Shown piece after piece: positions 11,822 to 24,323 of a stretch of DNA of 64,000 nt (within the stretch, counting starts at the first letter, position 1; every line of letters begins with the position of its first letter). The stretch comes from Thuidium tamariscinum (taxonomy: Eukaryota; Streptophyta; Bryopsida; Hypnales; Thuidiaceae). The stretch is from contig OX344754.2 in assembly GCA_947034885.2 (NCBI GenBank), positions 14,402,501 to 14,466,500 of the forward strand, given 5' to 3'. The position numbers and the translations under genes are program-made. The notes below the pieces were generated by a model that had not been told where the DNA came from, searched no databases, and saw only the letters and a list, made by a program, of their open reading frames with translations.

Positions 11822-14066
11822 GGGACAACAAAGTGCATGGGTGTTTCAAATGGCCTTGGTCTTGGGATTCCTCCTCTTCACTAAACCCGCCCCCCAAAAG
11901 GCCACATTTATTACTAGCAGCTCATTTGTGCACAGTTGATTAGATCTCCAAGTACATGGAGGTCAAATGGGCACATTAAAAACTCCACCTACCAACTACA
12001 ACTTGCACAAGGGTGGAGGCCTTTGAGAGCTAAGTGCATTTCTCTCTCTTGTGGCCTAACTCCTCAAATCTTCTTTCTCACAAGACCTTGGATTCTTCAT
12101 TCTTGAATTGAATCTTTGGGAGCTTGGAGGATAAAATAGTTCTTTTGTTTGTATTTTTCTTCCTCAATTTGATTGTTGAAGGCTTTGGATGGGGTTATTA
12201 GAGGGTGACATAGCCCTTTCTATTTATTTATACCAAAGCTTGGATATGTAGCTTATTTTTTTACTTTCTCTTATAGTAGTTTTACTTAATTATTTATTGT
12301 GTAAAATCTAAAGAAGGGATTTAGTGAAGGGCGCATCTTTTTCCATTTCTTTTTTAAATAATTTGAATGAATGGTTTTTTTCCCCTTACCATTTCTATAT
12401 TTTACTTTAGATTGAGGTAGGTGAAGTATTTATTGTGGCCATTTGAGCATCATGTACTTCTAGATTTGGTCTCTAGTACAAATATGTCCTCACAACATAA
12501 AAGTAATTTCTTAATTTTAGGGAGAAGAAGAATCTCATTGGTGGTGAAGGTTATACTTAGCTTTGCTTAATTCAAGTTATTGGTGGATTAGGAAAGAAGG
12601 AACAAGACAAGAGGTACTTGAATTATTTTATTTTATTTATCTACAATAGAAGTCAAGGTTGTTCTTGCTAAAGTTTGGTTTAACAATTAAAAGTAGGAAT
12701 GGAAAAGAAGTGGACGGATTGAATTCATTTAAATTTTTTTTTAATGGAAAGAAAGATTATATGTTGCCTAAACTTGGTTCAACATCTAATTGTGAGTATA
12801 AAAAGAATGGAACTAAAGTAGAGGCATTTTATTCATTCAAATTTATTTCTGTGTATAATAGAAATCAATGTTATTTCATGTTCTAGATATTTATACAATT
12901 AGTTGTGTAAATAGGTTAAATGGAAAATATTAGATTCATTTAAGTTTTGTCTTCTTTATTGCAATTATGAGAAAGGTTGTGTTTTGTTCAAGATAGGTTC
13001 AACTTTTAATTGAATTCTATTGAGAAGAAAGAACTGAAGTATTGAATTTTATTTTAGAGTGTCTAAGACTTTCCTTTGAAAATTTGAAAAAGAAATAATA
13101 TCCACTTTGACCCACAAGGATTGAGATAATAAAATTGTTTGATTAATCCTTTATTCAATCATTAAAAAATTAAATTCTAAATTCCCTTCAACAATATAAA
13201 TGCTACATGGAAAGAAAAATGGGGAGAGAGTGCCCTTGGTCCCCATTGTATCATTTTTTAAGACATTCATCCAAAAAAAAAATTCCTCAAGAAGTAAAAA
13301 CTCTATTTCAAGATTTTAAGAAATACAACAAAGTCACCTCTTCCTCTCTTCCAAATCCCTCCTTCATGCATTCAATAACTAAATGAACAATCCCTAGGGG
13401 AATATAATTGTATACCATCCTAAAATAAATGAAGAACAAGGGCCTCCACTATTATTAATTCATTCTTCACACTTTCTAAAGTAAAATAAAGAAATGGTAA
13501 GGGGAAAAAAACCATTCATTCAAATTATTTAAAAAAGAAATGGAAAAAGATGCGCCCTTCACTAAATCCCTTCTTTAGATTTTACACAATAAATAATTAA
13601 GTAAAACTACTATAAGAGAAAGTAAAAAAATAAGCTACATATCCAAGCTTTGGTATAAATAAATAGAAAGGGCTATGTCACCCTCTAATAACCCCATCCA
13701 AAGCCTTCAACAATCAAATTGAGGAAGAAAAATACAAACAAAAGAACTATTTTATCCTCCAAGCTCCCAAAGATTCAATTCAAGAATGAAGAATCCAAGG
13801 TCTTGTGAGAAAGAAGATTTGAGGAGTTAGGCCACAAGAGAGAGAAATGCACTTAGCTCTCAAAGGCCTCCACCCTTGTGCAAGTTGTAGTTGGTAGGTG
13901 GAGTTTTTAATGTGCCCATTTGACCTCCATGTACTTGGAGATCTAATCAACTGTGCACAAATGAGCTGCTAGTAATAAATGTGGCCTTTTGGGGGGGCGG
14001 GTTTAGTGAAGAGGAGGAATCCCAAGACCAAGGCCATTTGAAACACCCACGCACTTTGTTGTCCCA
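11822..14066. mobile_element. Nested 2.2 kb foldback with about 590 bp arms
   Basis: Left arm starts GGGACAACAAAGTGCATGGG (11822) and right arm ends with its near reverse complement CACGCACTTTGTTGTCCC (14066). The arms (about 11822-12410 and 13480-14066) are almost identical in inverted orientation over roughly 590 bp, far more similar than other repeat pairs here, which implies a recent origin or gene conversion. The centre is AT-rich with degenerate repeats built on 'ttggtt(t/c)aaca'. No coding gene. Confidence 0.8.
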
Positions 14067-14399
14067 TTCTCCGCGAAGTTCAGCCACGGTTCCCATTCCT
14101 TGGTCTGCTTCCTTTGACTTGCCATTGTATTCACAAATAATTTGAAATGCCTTCCCCTTCTCTGTGCTGAATTTAAGAAGATAGAAGATCTAACGGACAA
14201 AGTATCAGTAACATCAGTTAGCGCTAATCCACTGCTTGAATTGATTTTGACATCACCTCAACAGCAAACCAGGGCAATCTGCCACCCAAGTAGACTCACA
14301 AGGAGCTCAAAATGAATTGAAGTTCAAGAGATAGAGGCCAAGGTGACAAATGTAGGGAATGTAGGGTTCAGGGTTTTCTTTATATACTTGGGGAAGGTA

Positions 14400-15110
14400 G
14401 GGGCGCGGACTTCACCGTTGTCCTTGTCAACAGGGCGCGGACGTCTTCAGTCCCAAAGTCTATGGCGCGGGTCTGAGAATTTGTGAGTTTTGACGACCAA
14501 AATGCACACCTGAATCCCTGGCGTCAGGGCGGGGACGGGAAGTCAGGGCGCGGACTTGAGGGCGGAGAATTTGTGAACTTTGACAACGTTCAAAATGCAC
14601 ACCTGAATCCTTGGCGTCAGGGCGGGGACGGGAGGTCAGGGCGGGGACCGGAAGTCAGGGCGCGGACTCCACAGAGTGGACCAAAGGGCCAAGAAGTGGT
14701 TGAAACGCATGGCCTTCTTAATTTTCTTAAACATGGTATCCCACTTTTTTCCTCTTTTCCGCTCTTGGAAGATGTTATCCCTTCTTTTCATGGGAAGAGG
14801 GAACCATTAATTGCAGCGACGACCTTCTTTTACATTCCTCATATGTCTCGAAAGACACGACCGCTTTCTTCCATTAATGCTTGTGCTGAATGGGGGGAGA
14901 GGGCGCGGATGCAGGAGGCGGTCGCATGGTTTGGCAATTGCCAAAGGCTGAGGAACTTCACAATGAAGAATTGAAGGGCGCGGACTTCATGTCAGGGCGT
15001 GGACTTGTAGGCGGGGACTAAGATGAGGGCGCGGATGCGACTTCAGGGCGGGGACGCCAGGGTGCGGACTTCAAGTCAGGGCGCGGACGTCCTCGTCCAG
15101 TACTTGAGGA
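14400..15110 (+). repeat. GGGCGCGGAC array, block 2
   Basis: About sixteen copies of GGGCG(C/G)GGAC-type units, including a duplication of roughly 92 bp (the phrase 'aatgcacacctgaatcc' at 14503 and 14595). The 163-residue open frame through this block is low-complexity and is judged not to be a gene. An older relative of the 506 bp unit of 17494-18500 lies at 14690-14870. Confidence 0.65.
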
Positions 15111-16108
15111 GGGTATTTGCAGTGCACTTGGGCATGAGATCTTTGAATTCGTCTTTTTCTTGGAGTGGGAGAACCATTAATGTACCCAATTACAGCTTGT
15201 TCTAAATTCAGAGAAGACCATGAAAGCAAGATGCCACCATAAAGAGCTCAACGGACTAAGATTTGCAAGATATTTATGGAAGTGCATGTCCCGTTTCTTG
15301 TGTTGCAAGATGTCATTCTTTAGTTCTCCTAACCATTCTACCACTTTGAAGCAAGAAGTATTTTATTTCCAAAAAAAAAATACAAATTCTTTGATTTAGG
15401 AATGTTTAGGAAATACTTAATAAATGTATAGGACATACTTAAACCATATCATTTATACAAAACCTTTGGCCTTGTTGTTTAATAAATGCAATGGTTTTTT
15501 CATGTTGTTTTCTTTTAAAAAAAGAAGATGCCAAAATAAAGAGATCAACAAAAAAAGATTGCAAAGGAACTTCTTGGAAGACTATGTCCCCTTATTTGAT
15601 TTGGAAGATGTCATTGTTTACTTTGTGTATCACTTGAGAACAACTTTGAAGGAAAATATATAAACAAACAAGTCAAAATATTTTGTTGTTCATTTTCAAC
15701 ATTACCTCAAGCAAATTCTTTTTTTGCGTAAAGGCTACATTTCATAAATTATGCTCAATTTTGCTAAATGTTTAAAGTATTATTGTTTGGCTGAAAGGGA
15801 TTATTTATGAAATGAAAGTTGTTGTTCAATTCTTGTAGACTGATGTTCATCACATTCAATTCTTTAAACAATTGCTATAGGGGATCAATTCTGGTTTACG
15901 ATTTACTAAATCTTACATTCTTTTGGATTTACGTGAACAAATTCATTTTTGGTTTATATTTCGTACACGGGATTTTTTTTAATGAATTACTATTGTTTTG
16001 TTTGTTTTTTGTTTTTATAAGAAATGGCAAACCATTGCATTAAAAGAATACTATTTTGTTTTATTTCAATCACGTGGAAGGGATCCATTTCTACAAAAAT
16101 AACTACAA
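15111..16108. other. Gene-free, degenerate repeats
   Basis: 15090-15240 matches 18530-18680 (tgcacttgggcatgagatc; gaccatgaaagcaagatgcc). The rest is AT-rich without a recognised gene. Confidence 0.45.
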
Positions 16109-16890
16109 GGGATTCTTTTTGAACGAAAACTTAGATCTTCTATTCTTTTGGATTCACGTGAAGGGAATTCTTTTTGTGGATGCTTGTTATAAATAATTTG
16201 TGTAGCCTAAGCTATGAGTATCATATTCTTGAATTCACTATTCCTATAAAGGGATTCATTTTTGACCATTCTAACTACAAGGGATTCTTTTTGAACGAAA
16301 ACTTAGATCTTCTATTCTTTTGGATTCACGTGAAGGGAATTGTTTTTGTGGATGCTTGTTACAAATAATTTGTGTAGCCTAAGCTATGAGCATCATATTC
16401 TTGAATTCACTATTCCTATAAAGGGATTCATTTTTGACCATTCTAACTACAAGGGATTCTTTTTGAACGAAAACTTAGATCTTCTATTCTTTTGGATTCA
16501 CGTGAAGGGAATTGTTTTTGTGGATGCTTGTTACAAATAATTTGTGTAGCTTAAGCTATGAGTATCATATTCTTGAATTCACTATTCCTATAAAGGGATT
16601 CATTTTTGATCATTCTAACTACAAGGGATTCTTTTTGAACGAGAACTTAGATCTTCCATTCTTTTGGATTCACGTGAAGGGAATTCTTTTTGTGGATGCT
16701 TGTTACAAATAATTTGTGTAGCTTAAGCTTTGAGTATCATATTTTTGAATTCACTATTCCTATAAAGGAATTCATTTTTGACCATTCTAACTACAAGGGA
16801 TTCTTTTTGAACGAGAACTTAGATCTTCTATTCTTTTGGATTCACGTGAAGGGAATTGTTTTTGTGGATGCTTGTTACAAATAATTTTTA
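16109..16890 (+). repeat. 172 bp tandem array
   Basis: Units starting GGGATTCTTTTTGAACGA begin at 16109, 16281, 16453, 16625 and 16797, an exact 172 bp period, with only a few substitutions between units. Each unit yields an overlapping 64-66 residue open frame. Because 172 is not a multiple of 3, the frame shifts from one unit to the next and a stop recurs, so these are not protein repeats. Confidence 0.9.
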
Positions 16891-17493
16891 AAAAACTTCC
16901 AAGTTTTGTTTCTTAGATTCACGTAGAAGGGAGTCATTTCTAAATAAAAGGTACAAGAGATCATTCTTTTGAATGAGAACTTTACATTATTTTGGATTCA
17001 CATGAAAAGATTCACTTTCTTGAATAATTGATAGAATGCATTTTTTAAATGAACAAATGAGTTTCATTTCTTCAAATCCATTATTCATAAGCAAGGATTC
17101 TTTCTTTTGCATAATAACTACAAGGAATTTTTTGGGGAAATGAAAAATTACAAGTTATATTTTGTTCTTAATGTGAAAGGATCCATTTTTATAAATACTT
17201 GTTACAATGGATTCTTCCTTAATGAAATGTACAACTTAAATTAAAGTAGAAAGGTTGTGAATGGAATCCACAATTAGAAATAATTGCTACAACAAATTTT
17301 TTTTCACATGAACTTACAAGATATATTTTTCACATGCATGACACGGGTTCTTTTCCGAAGGTTTAGAGTACATCGATTTGTTTTTTAATTCAACCCTAAA
17401 CCCATCTGAAAGAAAGTCAAACAATCCAAACTCAAACCCTAAACCCTAATACTCCAAACCCTAAACCCTACACTCCTAAAACCTTTGAACCCA

Positions 17494-18500
17494 AGAAGCC
17501 AAGGAGTTGGAGGCTTGAACTTCACTACGCTGGCGCTACTCAAGGCGTGGACTCCAGCACAGGGCATGGACTCCAAGGCGCGGACCATTCTTGGTGCGCA
17601 AACGTGCATGCACTGAAAAGGAGGTTGACTTCCCGCATGGGATCCCTCCTTGCTCCTATTTATTGCTCTTGGAAGATGGTGTCCTTCCTTTTCATGGAAA
17701 CCGGGAACCATTAAATTCAGTCATGCCTTCTTTTAGATTCCTTGTAGTGATGGAGAGACAAGAGAGCTTTCTCTCACCAATGTTTTTGTTACATTGGCTG
17801 TGTCAGGGCGCGGACTTGAGGGCGGACAATTCACAGAGGTTGGGGAACTTGTGAGTGTGCATCTGAATCACACATGGTGCGGACTTCATGTCAGGGCGCA
17901 GACTTGAGGTTAGGGCGCGGACTTGAAGTCAGGGCGCGGATGCCAGGGCATACAACACAAGAGGGAGAACTTTGAAATGCGCTTGGGCATGAGAACCAGA
18001 GAAGCCAAGGAGTTCGAAGCTTGGACTTCACTACGCTGGCACTACTCAAGGCGTGGACTCCAGCACAGGGCGCGGACTCCAAGGCGTGGACCATTCTTGG
18101 TGCGCAAACGTGCATGCACTGAAAAGGAGGTTGACTTCCCGCATGGGATCCCTCCTTGCTCCTATTTATTGCTCTTGGAAGATGGTGTCCTTCCTTTTCA
18201 TGGAAACCGGGAACCATTAAACTCAGTCATGCCTTCTTTTAGATTCCTTGTAGTGATGGAGAGACAAGAGAGCTTTCTCTCACCAATGTTTTTGTTACAT
18301 TGGCTGTGTCAGGGCGCGGATGCAGGGTGCGGACTTGAGGGCGGACAATTCACAGAGGTTGAGGAACTTGTGAGTGTGCATCTGAATCACACATGGCACG
18401 GACTTCATGTCAGGGCGCGGATTTGAGGTCAAGGCGCGAACTCCAGGGCGCGAACTTGAAGTCAAGGTGTGGACTCCAGGGCGCGGACTTCATGTTAGGG
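17494..18500 (+). repeat. 506 bp tandem duplication with GGGCGCGGAC units
   Basis: The sequence from 17494 (agaagccaaggagtt) recurs at 18000 with few changes. It includes the phrases 'catgcactgaaaaggaggtt' and 'ctcttggaagatggtgtcc'. Both copies carry clusters of GGGCGCGGACTT units. Just upstream (17390-17480) is a run of ccctaaaccct telomere-like motifs. Open frames on both strands repeat with the unit and are not taken as genes. Confidence 0.75.
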
Positions 18501-18979
18501 CGTGGACTTGAGGTGAGGGCGCGGACGTGGTCGTACAACACAGGAGGGAGGACTTTGAAATGCACTTGGGTATGAGATCCTTCAATCCTTCCTTTTTTGG
18601 AGCGGGGGAACCTTTAATTTTAGGAAGAACAACTTGTTCTACATTCCGACAAGACCATGAAAGCAAGATGCCAAATAAAAGACCTCAATGGACTAAGATT
18701 TGGAAGAAACTTCGTGGAAGAGAATGTCCCCTTTGTTGTGGTGCAACATGTCGTTCCTTATGTCTTCTGATACTCCGAACTACTTTGAACCTTATTTGTG
18801 TTCCAAAAAAGAAACTAGTACTTTGAACTAAAAAGAATTTTATGATTTAAAAAAAGAAGTCTAATTTCTTCTATTTAGGAAATGTTCCGGATATTTTGAG
18901 GAAATATTTAGGGAATATAGAAGAAATGTAGTATACTAGATACAAGGGTAAAACTTAATTTGTTTAAAATGAAAGAAAT

Positions 18980-20330
18980 AGTAGAGATTTAAAAAAAAAT
19001 TCTAGACCTCCAATATGCCACTTCAATTTTTCATCTCATCATCCCCTTTCCAAATTTTTTTTGCATCAAAAGCAAAACTATCTTATCCGAAGTCAATGCC
19101 ATCTTTTTATTTCTTAATTTAGTTCCTTTTCCGTTTTTCTTGCTTCATTAATTAGCAAAATTCTTATATTTTTTGCCTCCAATGCAAAAATTCTTTTATG
19201 CCAAGTCATTGTCATTCCTTTTTTGTTGAATTATTTAGTCTCCTTGTTTTTTGGCTTCATTCCTTTTTTATTGAATCATTTTATCTCCTTTTTTTTGGAC
19301 TTCATTCCTAAAACTCTTGCATTCAAATTGAATGCCAATTTCTTTTACGTCATTCCTTTTCCTATTTATTTCCCATTAATTAGCAAAGCTCTCATTCCCC
19401 AACTCTATGCCATCCTTTTTTTGTTGCATCATTCTATCTTTTTTTGCCACCATTTCCTTTTCAGATTTTCATTTTTATTGGTCTTCATTAATTTCTAGAA
19501 CTCTTTTATCCTAATTAGCAATACCTATATTTATTAGTTGAATCATTCCATTGCCTTTCCTAAATTTATTTGGCTTCATTGATTACCAAAGCTCTTTCAT
19601 CCAATGTCAATGGGATTCTTTTTTTTGTACCACCAACTGACCAACCCCTTTACTATTTTTTACTATGTTTTTTACTTTATTCTTTAGCAAAACTTGTCCA
19701 TGTAACTCAATACCAATTTTTTTTGGCCCTCATTCTCGTTCCTTTTTTTTAATCCTAAATCGAAATCTTTTCCGTCTTAACAAATTGTCATTTTTTTTTC
19801 CCGTCAATCCCTTTCCTATTTTTTTTATTCATTAGAAAAACTCTTCCATCCCAACTCAATAATAAATGTTTTGTATGGTAAGAAATTGAAGTCTTTCCAT
19901 TGGCTTTCCATTTCTCGTTTATTAAAATAGGTAATCAAACACAATGTTTGTTTCATATCTCTTTCACATTTGTTTGCTTTTATTAAGAACATCTAAAATG
20001 CACTTTTACTCCAACTAAATGACGTTTTTTTTTCCTTCCCTAATTTTTTTCATAGACTGGAAATGAATCCCACTCCAATTCAATGACTTTTCATTTCATT
20101 CCGTACATGTTTTTATGATTGAATCCTATTCCAACTCAATGACATTTTACTTCATCAATTTCAAGTCAATCAATTTTATTTTTTTGCCACTAAATTTTTT
20201 TATATTTGGTAACCATTTTTTATTAAATATGTACCTATTTCCATGCCAACTGAATTATCAAAAAATGAAAGGGAAGGGAATGATCAACCAAAAATAAATG
20301 GCCTTCGGTTGGAATGGAACAATTTTGGTA
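18980..20330. repeat. Degenerate pyrimidine-rich tandem repeat
   Basis: Loose units such as 'cattcctttt', 'ttcattaattagcaaa', 'ctcttatcccaactcaatgcc' repeat for about 1.2 kb on one strand. From about 20270 similar units appear in the other orientation. No gene. Confidence 0.5.
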
Positions 20331-20599
20331 ATCACATGAAATAAAATAGTGAAAAGAAATCATTCTACCCTAGACAAATGGCATTGAATTAAAATGGAAG
20401 AGTTTTGGTAATGATGCGAAAAAAATAAGAAAGGGAATGATTCCGCCAATAAAAGTAATCGCAGTGACTTGGAATGGAAGTGTACTTCAAAAGTCAATGT
20501 CCAAAAGGAGAGGTAAAGTGACCCAAGCTTTTGAAAAGCGTACCAATTTATTTTAGGGTGGCCAATTATTTTTAAAGAGTAATATGATCTAACATTAAA

Positions 20600-20824
20600 A
20601 GAAATAAGGGATGGTGGAAAGCTTTGGAATATAGAAATGGCTTGGGTGTTAGAGTGATATGATCTAACACCCAAAAAATATATGGAATGGTGGAGTGATT
20701 TGGATATGGAAATGGTTTGGATGTTACAGTGATGTAATTTAACACCTCCTAAAAATATAAAATGGTGGAGTGATTTGGATATGGAAATGGTTTGGGTGTT
20801 AGAGTGATGTAATTTAACACCTAA
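20600..20824. repeat. About 75 bp tandem array, left part
   Basis: Units like 'gtggagtgatttggatatgg' and 'gtttgggtgttagagtgat' repeat three times, and the array resumes at 21557-21680. A MITE was inserted between the two parts. Confidence 0.6.
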
Positions 20825-21552
20825 GGGTGATTGCAAGAAACACTTGTCCTATTTTTTGTCCCCTTGACCTCCAACAGGTAGTTTTTTGCTCATAACTTTT
20901 GCATCGTTTGCCCTATCAACTTGAAATTTGGAATGAAGGTGCACACAAAAGTTTTATATGTTGTGTAATTTTTTCAATTTTTTAAAAATTAGTTTACTAT
21001 TTTTAAACTGCCCTCGATTGGCTGTCTACCTTAGCCATTTTGGGGGGTTTTAGTCCTATTTTTGACCCAAAAATGCAAATTTTGAGCTGAAAATTGGCAT
21101 GCTTAGATATATAGTATAGTTACACAATCCATAAAAAGGATTTTTGAAAATATTAAACTGTCCAACTTCCACATGTTGTCAAAGTGGCTGACTTTGTGCA
21201 AGTGTAGAGAATAGAATTTATTTTTTCCAAAGATGAAATTTGTTGGAAAAGAAATAAATTTACTTGAAGAAAAAATGGATTTTTCATTTTCATTTTTTGA
21301 ATTTTTTTACTATTTTTACCAAATTAGTGAAAAAAGAGCTATTTTCATTGTATTTTCCATTGTCTATAACATTTAGAGAAAAAAATTCTTAGGTCTGAAT
21401 TTCAAGAGACATAATATTCTCATTTCTCTTCAAATTATCCATATTTTTTTCAATTTAAAAAAAAATTATTTCAAAGGGTCATAGGACTCACAGGACTCAT
21501 TGATTTTGAGCCATTTTGAGCCAAAACCGGTAAGTGTTTCTTGCAACGACCC
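20825..21552. mobile_element. GGGTGATTGCAAG MITE, copy 1
   Basis: 728 bp. Left end GGGTGATTGCAAGAAACACT, right end reverse complement (AGTGTTTCTTGCAACGACCC). A 4 bp target duplication CTAA is seen at 20821-20824 and 21553-21556. The insertion splits the roughly 75 bp array, giving independent proof of the borders. The interior is non-coding; a related longer copy is at 60770-61867. Confidence 0.9.
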
Positions 21553-21724
21553 CTAAAAAAAATGGAATGGTGGAGTAATTTGGATATGAAAATGGTTTGG
21601 GTATTAGACTAATTAGAGTGATATGATCTAACATTAAAAAAAATATAAAGTGTTGGAGTGACTAGAAAAGTGGAAATATGGAATATAAAAAGGAAATATG
21701 TAGAAGCATATTAATTAATTTTAA

Positions 21725-21790
21725 GGTAGTCCACGCCCCTGCCTAAATCCCGTCCGCGCCCTGACGATCGCATCCCCGCCCTGCATGTGC
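21725..21790 (-). repeat. GGGCGCGGAC array, inverted block near the right end
   Basis: Reads GTCCGCGCCCTGAC and CCCCGCCCTG, that is, the same motif in reverse orientation to the blocks near the left end. The motif therefore points inward from both ends of the 11394-22057 element. Confidence 0.6.
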
Positions 21791-22204
21791 TAGAATCCAC
21801 ATGGCAGCTACGTGGCCTATTTTTCCATTATCAAAAAGTCAACTATGTGTTGACTCTACCGGACGGGCGAGAGCTCTATCGGACATCCCGGACGGACGGA
21901 CGGGTGAACCGGACGTCCGCCCGGTATGATAACCATGGTCCACCATAACATCAAGAAGTTATGGCGGACGTCATTTTGAACATAAAAACATCAATTGCTA
22001 CATTGAATGTCACCTAAAATCTGTCATCTTAAATTTGTCATCACTTTTTTATAGTAAATCCAAGAATAAATAAATTTGGAGTTGATTTATCTAACTTCAT
22101 ATGATAATATGGTTGATTAGGATTCATTGCAACTATTGAGGAGCTTGAAAAAATTGAATGAAAAAAGCAAGTAATTTGGGAGATTTGCTAGATTATCAAT
22201 AATG

Positions 22205-22990
22205 TCAGTAATGTCTATCAAAGGGCATTAGGGATATTAGTGATAGCTGAGAGCAAATTTGCCACAACTTTTGCATGGTTAAGTGAAATTTTTAAATTTT
22301 TTTGTATATGATTTATATTATGTAAGACAACTACTTGCAAATTTGTGGGAGCATTAGACACTTTTAGACTTTTATGCAATTTTCTAATTGTCTTATTTCT
22401 AACCAATAAATAAGTAAAATTGGAATTGACTTGTTCAATTTCATATTAGTATACTTGTTTAAGATTTATTGCAACCTCTACAAAAGGCTTTAGGCATTTG
22501 TGGTTGAACATAGGTACTTGAAGCAAATCTTGGATAAGTTACACTACAAGAGAGACAACAGTTCTTGGTGAGAGATGATGATAACTAGAAACTTACGTAA
22601 AGTTTAGACAAATGCTTAGAGGATTAGCAAAACAGTTTGGAAGGAGAGGATGGCTATATAGAAGATGCAAGAATAAGATGCATTGGCCTGCAATTGTTCT
22701 AACAAAGCAGCATTCTATTGCCTATGAAAATTGAAAAGAAGCTTTTAAAAATCCAAGAGAAGCTTGAAAGGCACAACATTCTATTAGAGAATGTATCCAA
22801 TAAGGGATTCAAAATTACAACTACAAAAATGTGGAAATGGTTCATGAATAGGCATCAACTAGATTCCATAGTGATAATGTTGTCATCAAAAAATCAATTT
22901 GTGCAATTTTTTATTGTTTTTATTTCTAACCAATAAATAAAATTGGAGTTGATTTGTTCAATTTCATATGTTAATATACTTGTTTAAGAT
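22205..22990 (+). repeat. Uninterrupted copies of the dispersed repeat
   Basis: Two partial copies (22210-22440 and 22890-22990) of the repeat described at 11170, sharing 'attgt(c/t)tt(a/t)tttctaaccaataaat' and 'ttgttcaatttcatat'. They serve as the empty-site reference for the giant insertion. Confidence 0.6.
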
Positions 22991-23804
22991 TTGTTACAGC
23001 TTTTCTAAATGTCTTAGGCATTTTCTTGAATCAAGAGGTTGTACACGTAATGTAGAAGATTGTTCAACTGTGATTAATATGACTTATGGACAAAAGGGAC
23101 ATTAGTTACATTAGTCACAATGTAAGAAATCTTCTACAAATTTCTAATCAAGGAATTGTTATTAAAATACAATTCTATTTATTGATGTTAAAGATATCGT
23201 TTATTGAAGTTTAATTTTTTTTTTTATATGATTTTTTAAAATATTAATCCATTCTATCTTGTTCCCAAAATCTCTCCATTTGCCCATCCATTCAACTACC
23301 TGGTTGATTTCTCGTCCGCCAAGCTATTTGACTGTCCATCTGTAGAACCATCTACTCACTTGTCCATTGAGCCGTTCGACCACCCATCCAATTGCACATC
23401 CATTTGACCACCTCTATATTGTTTGTTGGACGCCATCCACCGTCCATTGTCCATCATGCCTATTGAGTTTGTTGCGTCTAGATGTCCAATATTTGGACAT
23501 GATTTTGTTTGGGACATTGTAATTTGTCAACCCTAGTGCTTTAGATTGTTCCCATTTGTTGTGAAGCAAACATTGATTGAATCATGCTCAAGGTTTTAAT
23601 TATTTTCTTCATGAACTAGCACACCAAGATAGGAAACTTTATTAGTGATCCAAATGCCTTCTTCTAAAACAATAAAATTGTTCTTGAAGTAGCCAAGATT
23701 GTTTTTTTTGGTGATGGCTTCAAAAATATCTACTAATGCCTATGGTGAGGTGAAGTATTGTGTGAGCAAAGGTGCGGAGCCAGTAAACTCGTCACCTAGC
23801 TATA
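22991..23804. other. Gene-free spacer left of the transposon
   Basis: AT-rich with a degenerate CCATC/GTCCA minisatellite at 23270-23460. No gene recognised. Confidence 0.4.
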
Positions 23805-23815
23805 GTTTCGACATG
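23805..23815 (+). repeat. Target site duplication, left copy (GTTTCGACATG)
   Basis: Exact 11 bp direct repeat of 39339-39349, immediately outside the inverted ends. Lengths of 8-11 bp are usual for Mutator-like elements; one or two bases may belong to the element ends. Confidence 0.85.
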
Positions 23816-24016
23816 CAACGACGCTAGCGTGCGAGCTTGGAGCGGTGAGCCTATGAGCTGCGAGCGTGGAGCCTGTGAGCCTGAAAACCAAAAAAAATTC
23901 CATTTTTTTGGAAATTTTTTTTTTTCCTATTTTTTTGGTTGAAAAGTTGAATTTTTTACGGAAAATAGTGAAATATATGACCTATGACCGTGTCACCTAT
24001 AACCATGGTTTAGGTG
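23816..24016 (+). repeat. Left terminal inverted repeat and subterminal repeats
   Basis: Contains GCTAGCGTGCGAGC, then degenerate tandem GTGAGCC/GCGAGCGTGGAGCC units to 23884, then an A/T-rich spacer, then the inner block matching the right end. Tandem short units beside the end are plausible transposase-binding sites (inference). Confidence 0.7.
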
Positions 24017-24323
24017 AAATGTTATATTTTTGAGTTGAACTTTTATTTGCTAAAGGGTGAGGCCTTTCAAGGTTTAGGGGAAAATTTTCAGCATGTAGTT
24101 TATCCATTATCTACAAAACTAGCAAAGGATTTATAAGAAAAAATGTTGTATTCATGCATTTCAATTTAATTCAACAAATTTTTTTGATAAAACATTCTGT
24201 GATACTTTGTGAATGCATTAATAGTTTTGAATACTTCTGTAATACGAGAGAATTCACTTCAAATGGCAATCATAATATATATTTATAAATGCAATTCAAG
24301 TAGACCAACATATCTAGCCATGC
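24017..24323. other. Gene-free stretch between left end and transposase 3' end
   Basis: AT-rich, presumably holding the 3' UTR of the minus-strand transposase. Nothing else seen. Confidence 0.5.

Larger units (their letters stand above)
11394..22057. mobile_element. Giant non-autonomous element with long terminal inverted repeats
   Basis: About 10.7 kb. The ends are inverted copies of each other over roughly 190 bp, beginning TTACTATAA and including the near-identical stretch GTAGCAATTGATGTTTTTAT, then a GGACGG/CCGTCC-rich part. The flanks fit the two halves of a dispersed repeat that is uninterrupted at 22380-22440 (…ctaaccaataaataag…), so an insertion is the simplest reading; the flanking duplication is degenerate (tccaa on both sides). 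Long terminal repeats suggest a Mutator-like element, but no transposase is present. The contents are arrays and nested elements listed separately. Confidence 0.65.

Noticed and set aside
14483-14974. 163-residue frame in the GC-rich block
   Set aside because: Built from GGGCGCGGAC repeats and a duplicated 92 bp stretch; no domain.
16174-16884. Series of 64-66 residue frames as a repeat protein family
   Set aside because: They arise from the 172 bp tandem DNA repeat. The period is not a multiple of three and each frame ends at the same stop.
11170-22440. LTR retrotransposon with the direct repeats at 11170-11393 and 22205-22440 as LTRs
   Set aside because: No primer-binding site, polypurine tract or retroelement coding. 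Inverted ends lie just inside the left repeat, and a third copy at 22890 shows the repeat is a dispersed target.
23280-23460. Coding gene in the CCATC-rich stretch
   Set aside because: Degenerate minisatellite; no sustained frame or motif.
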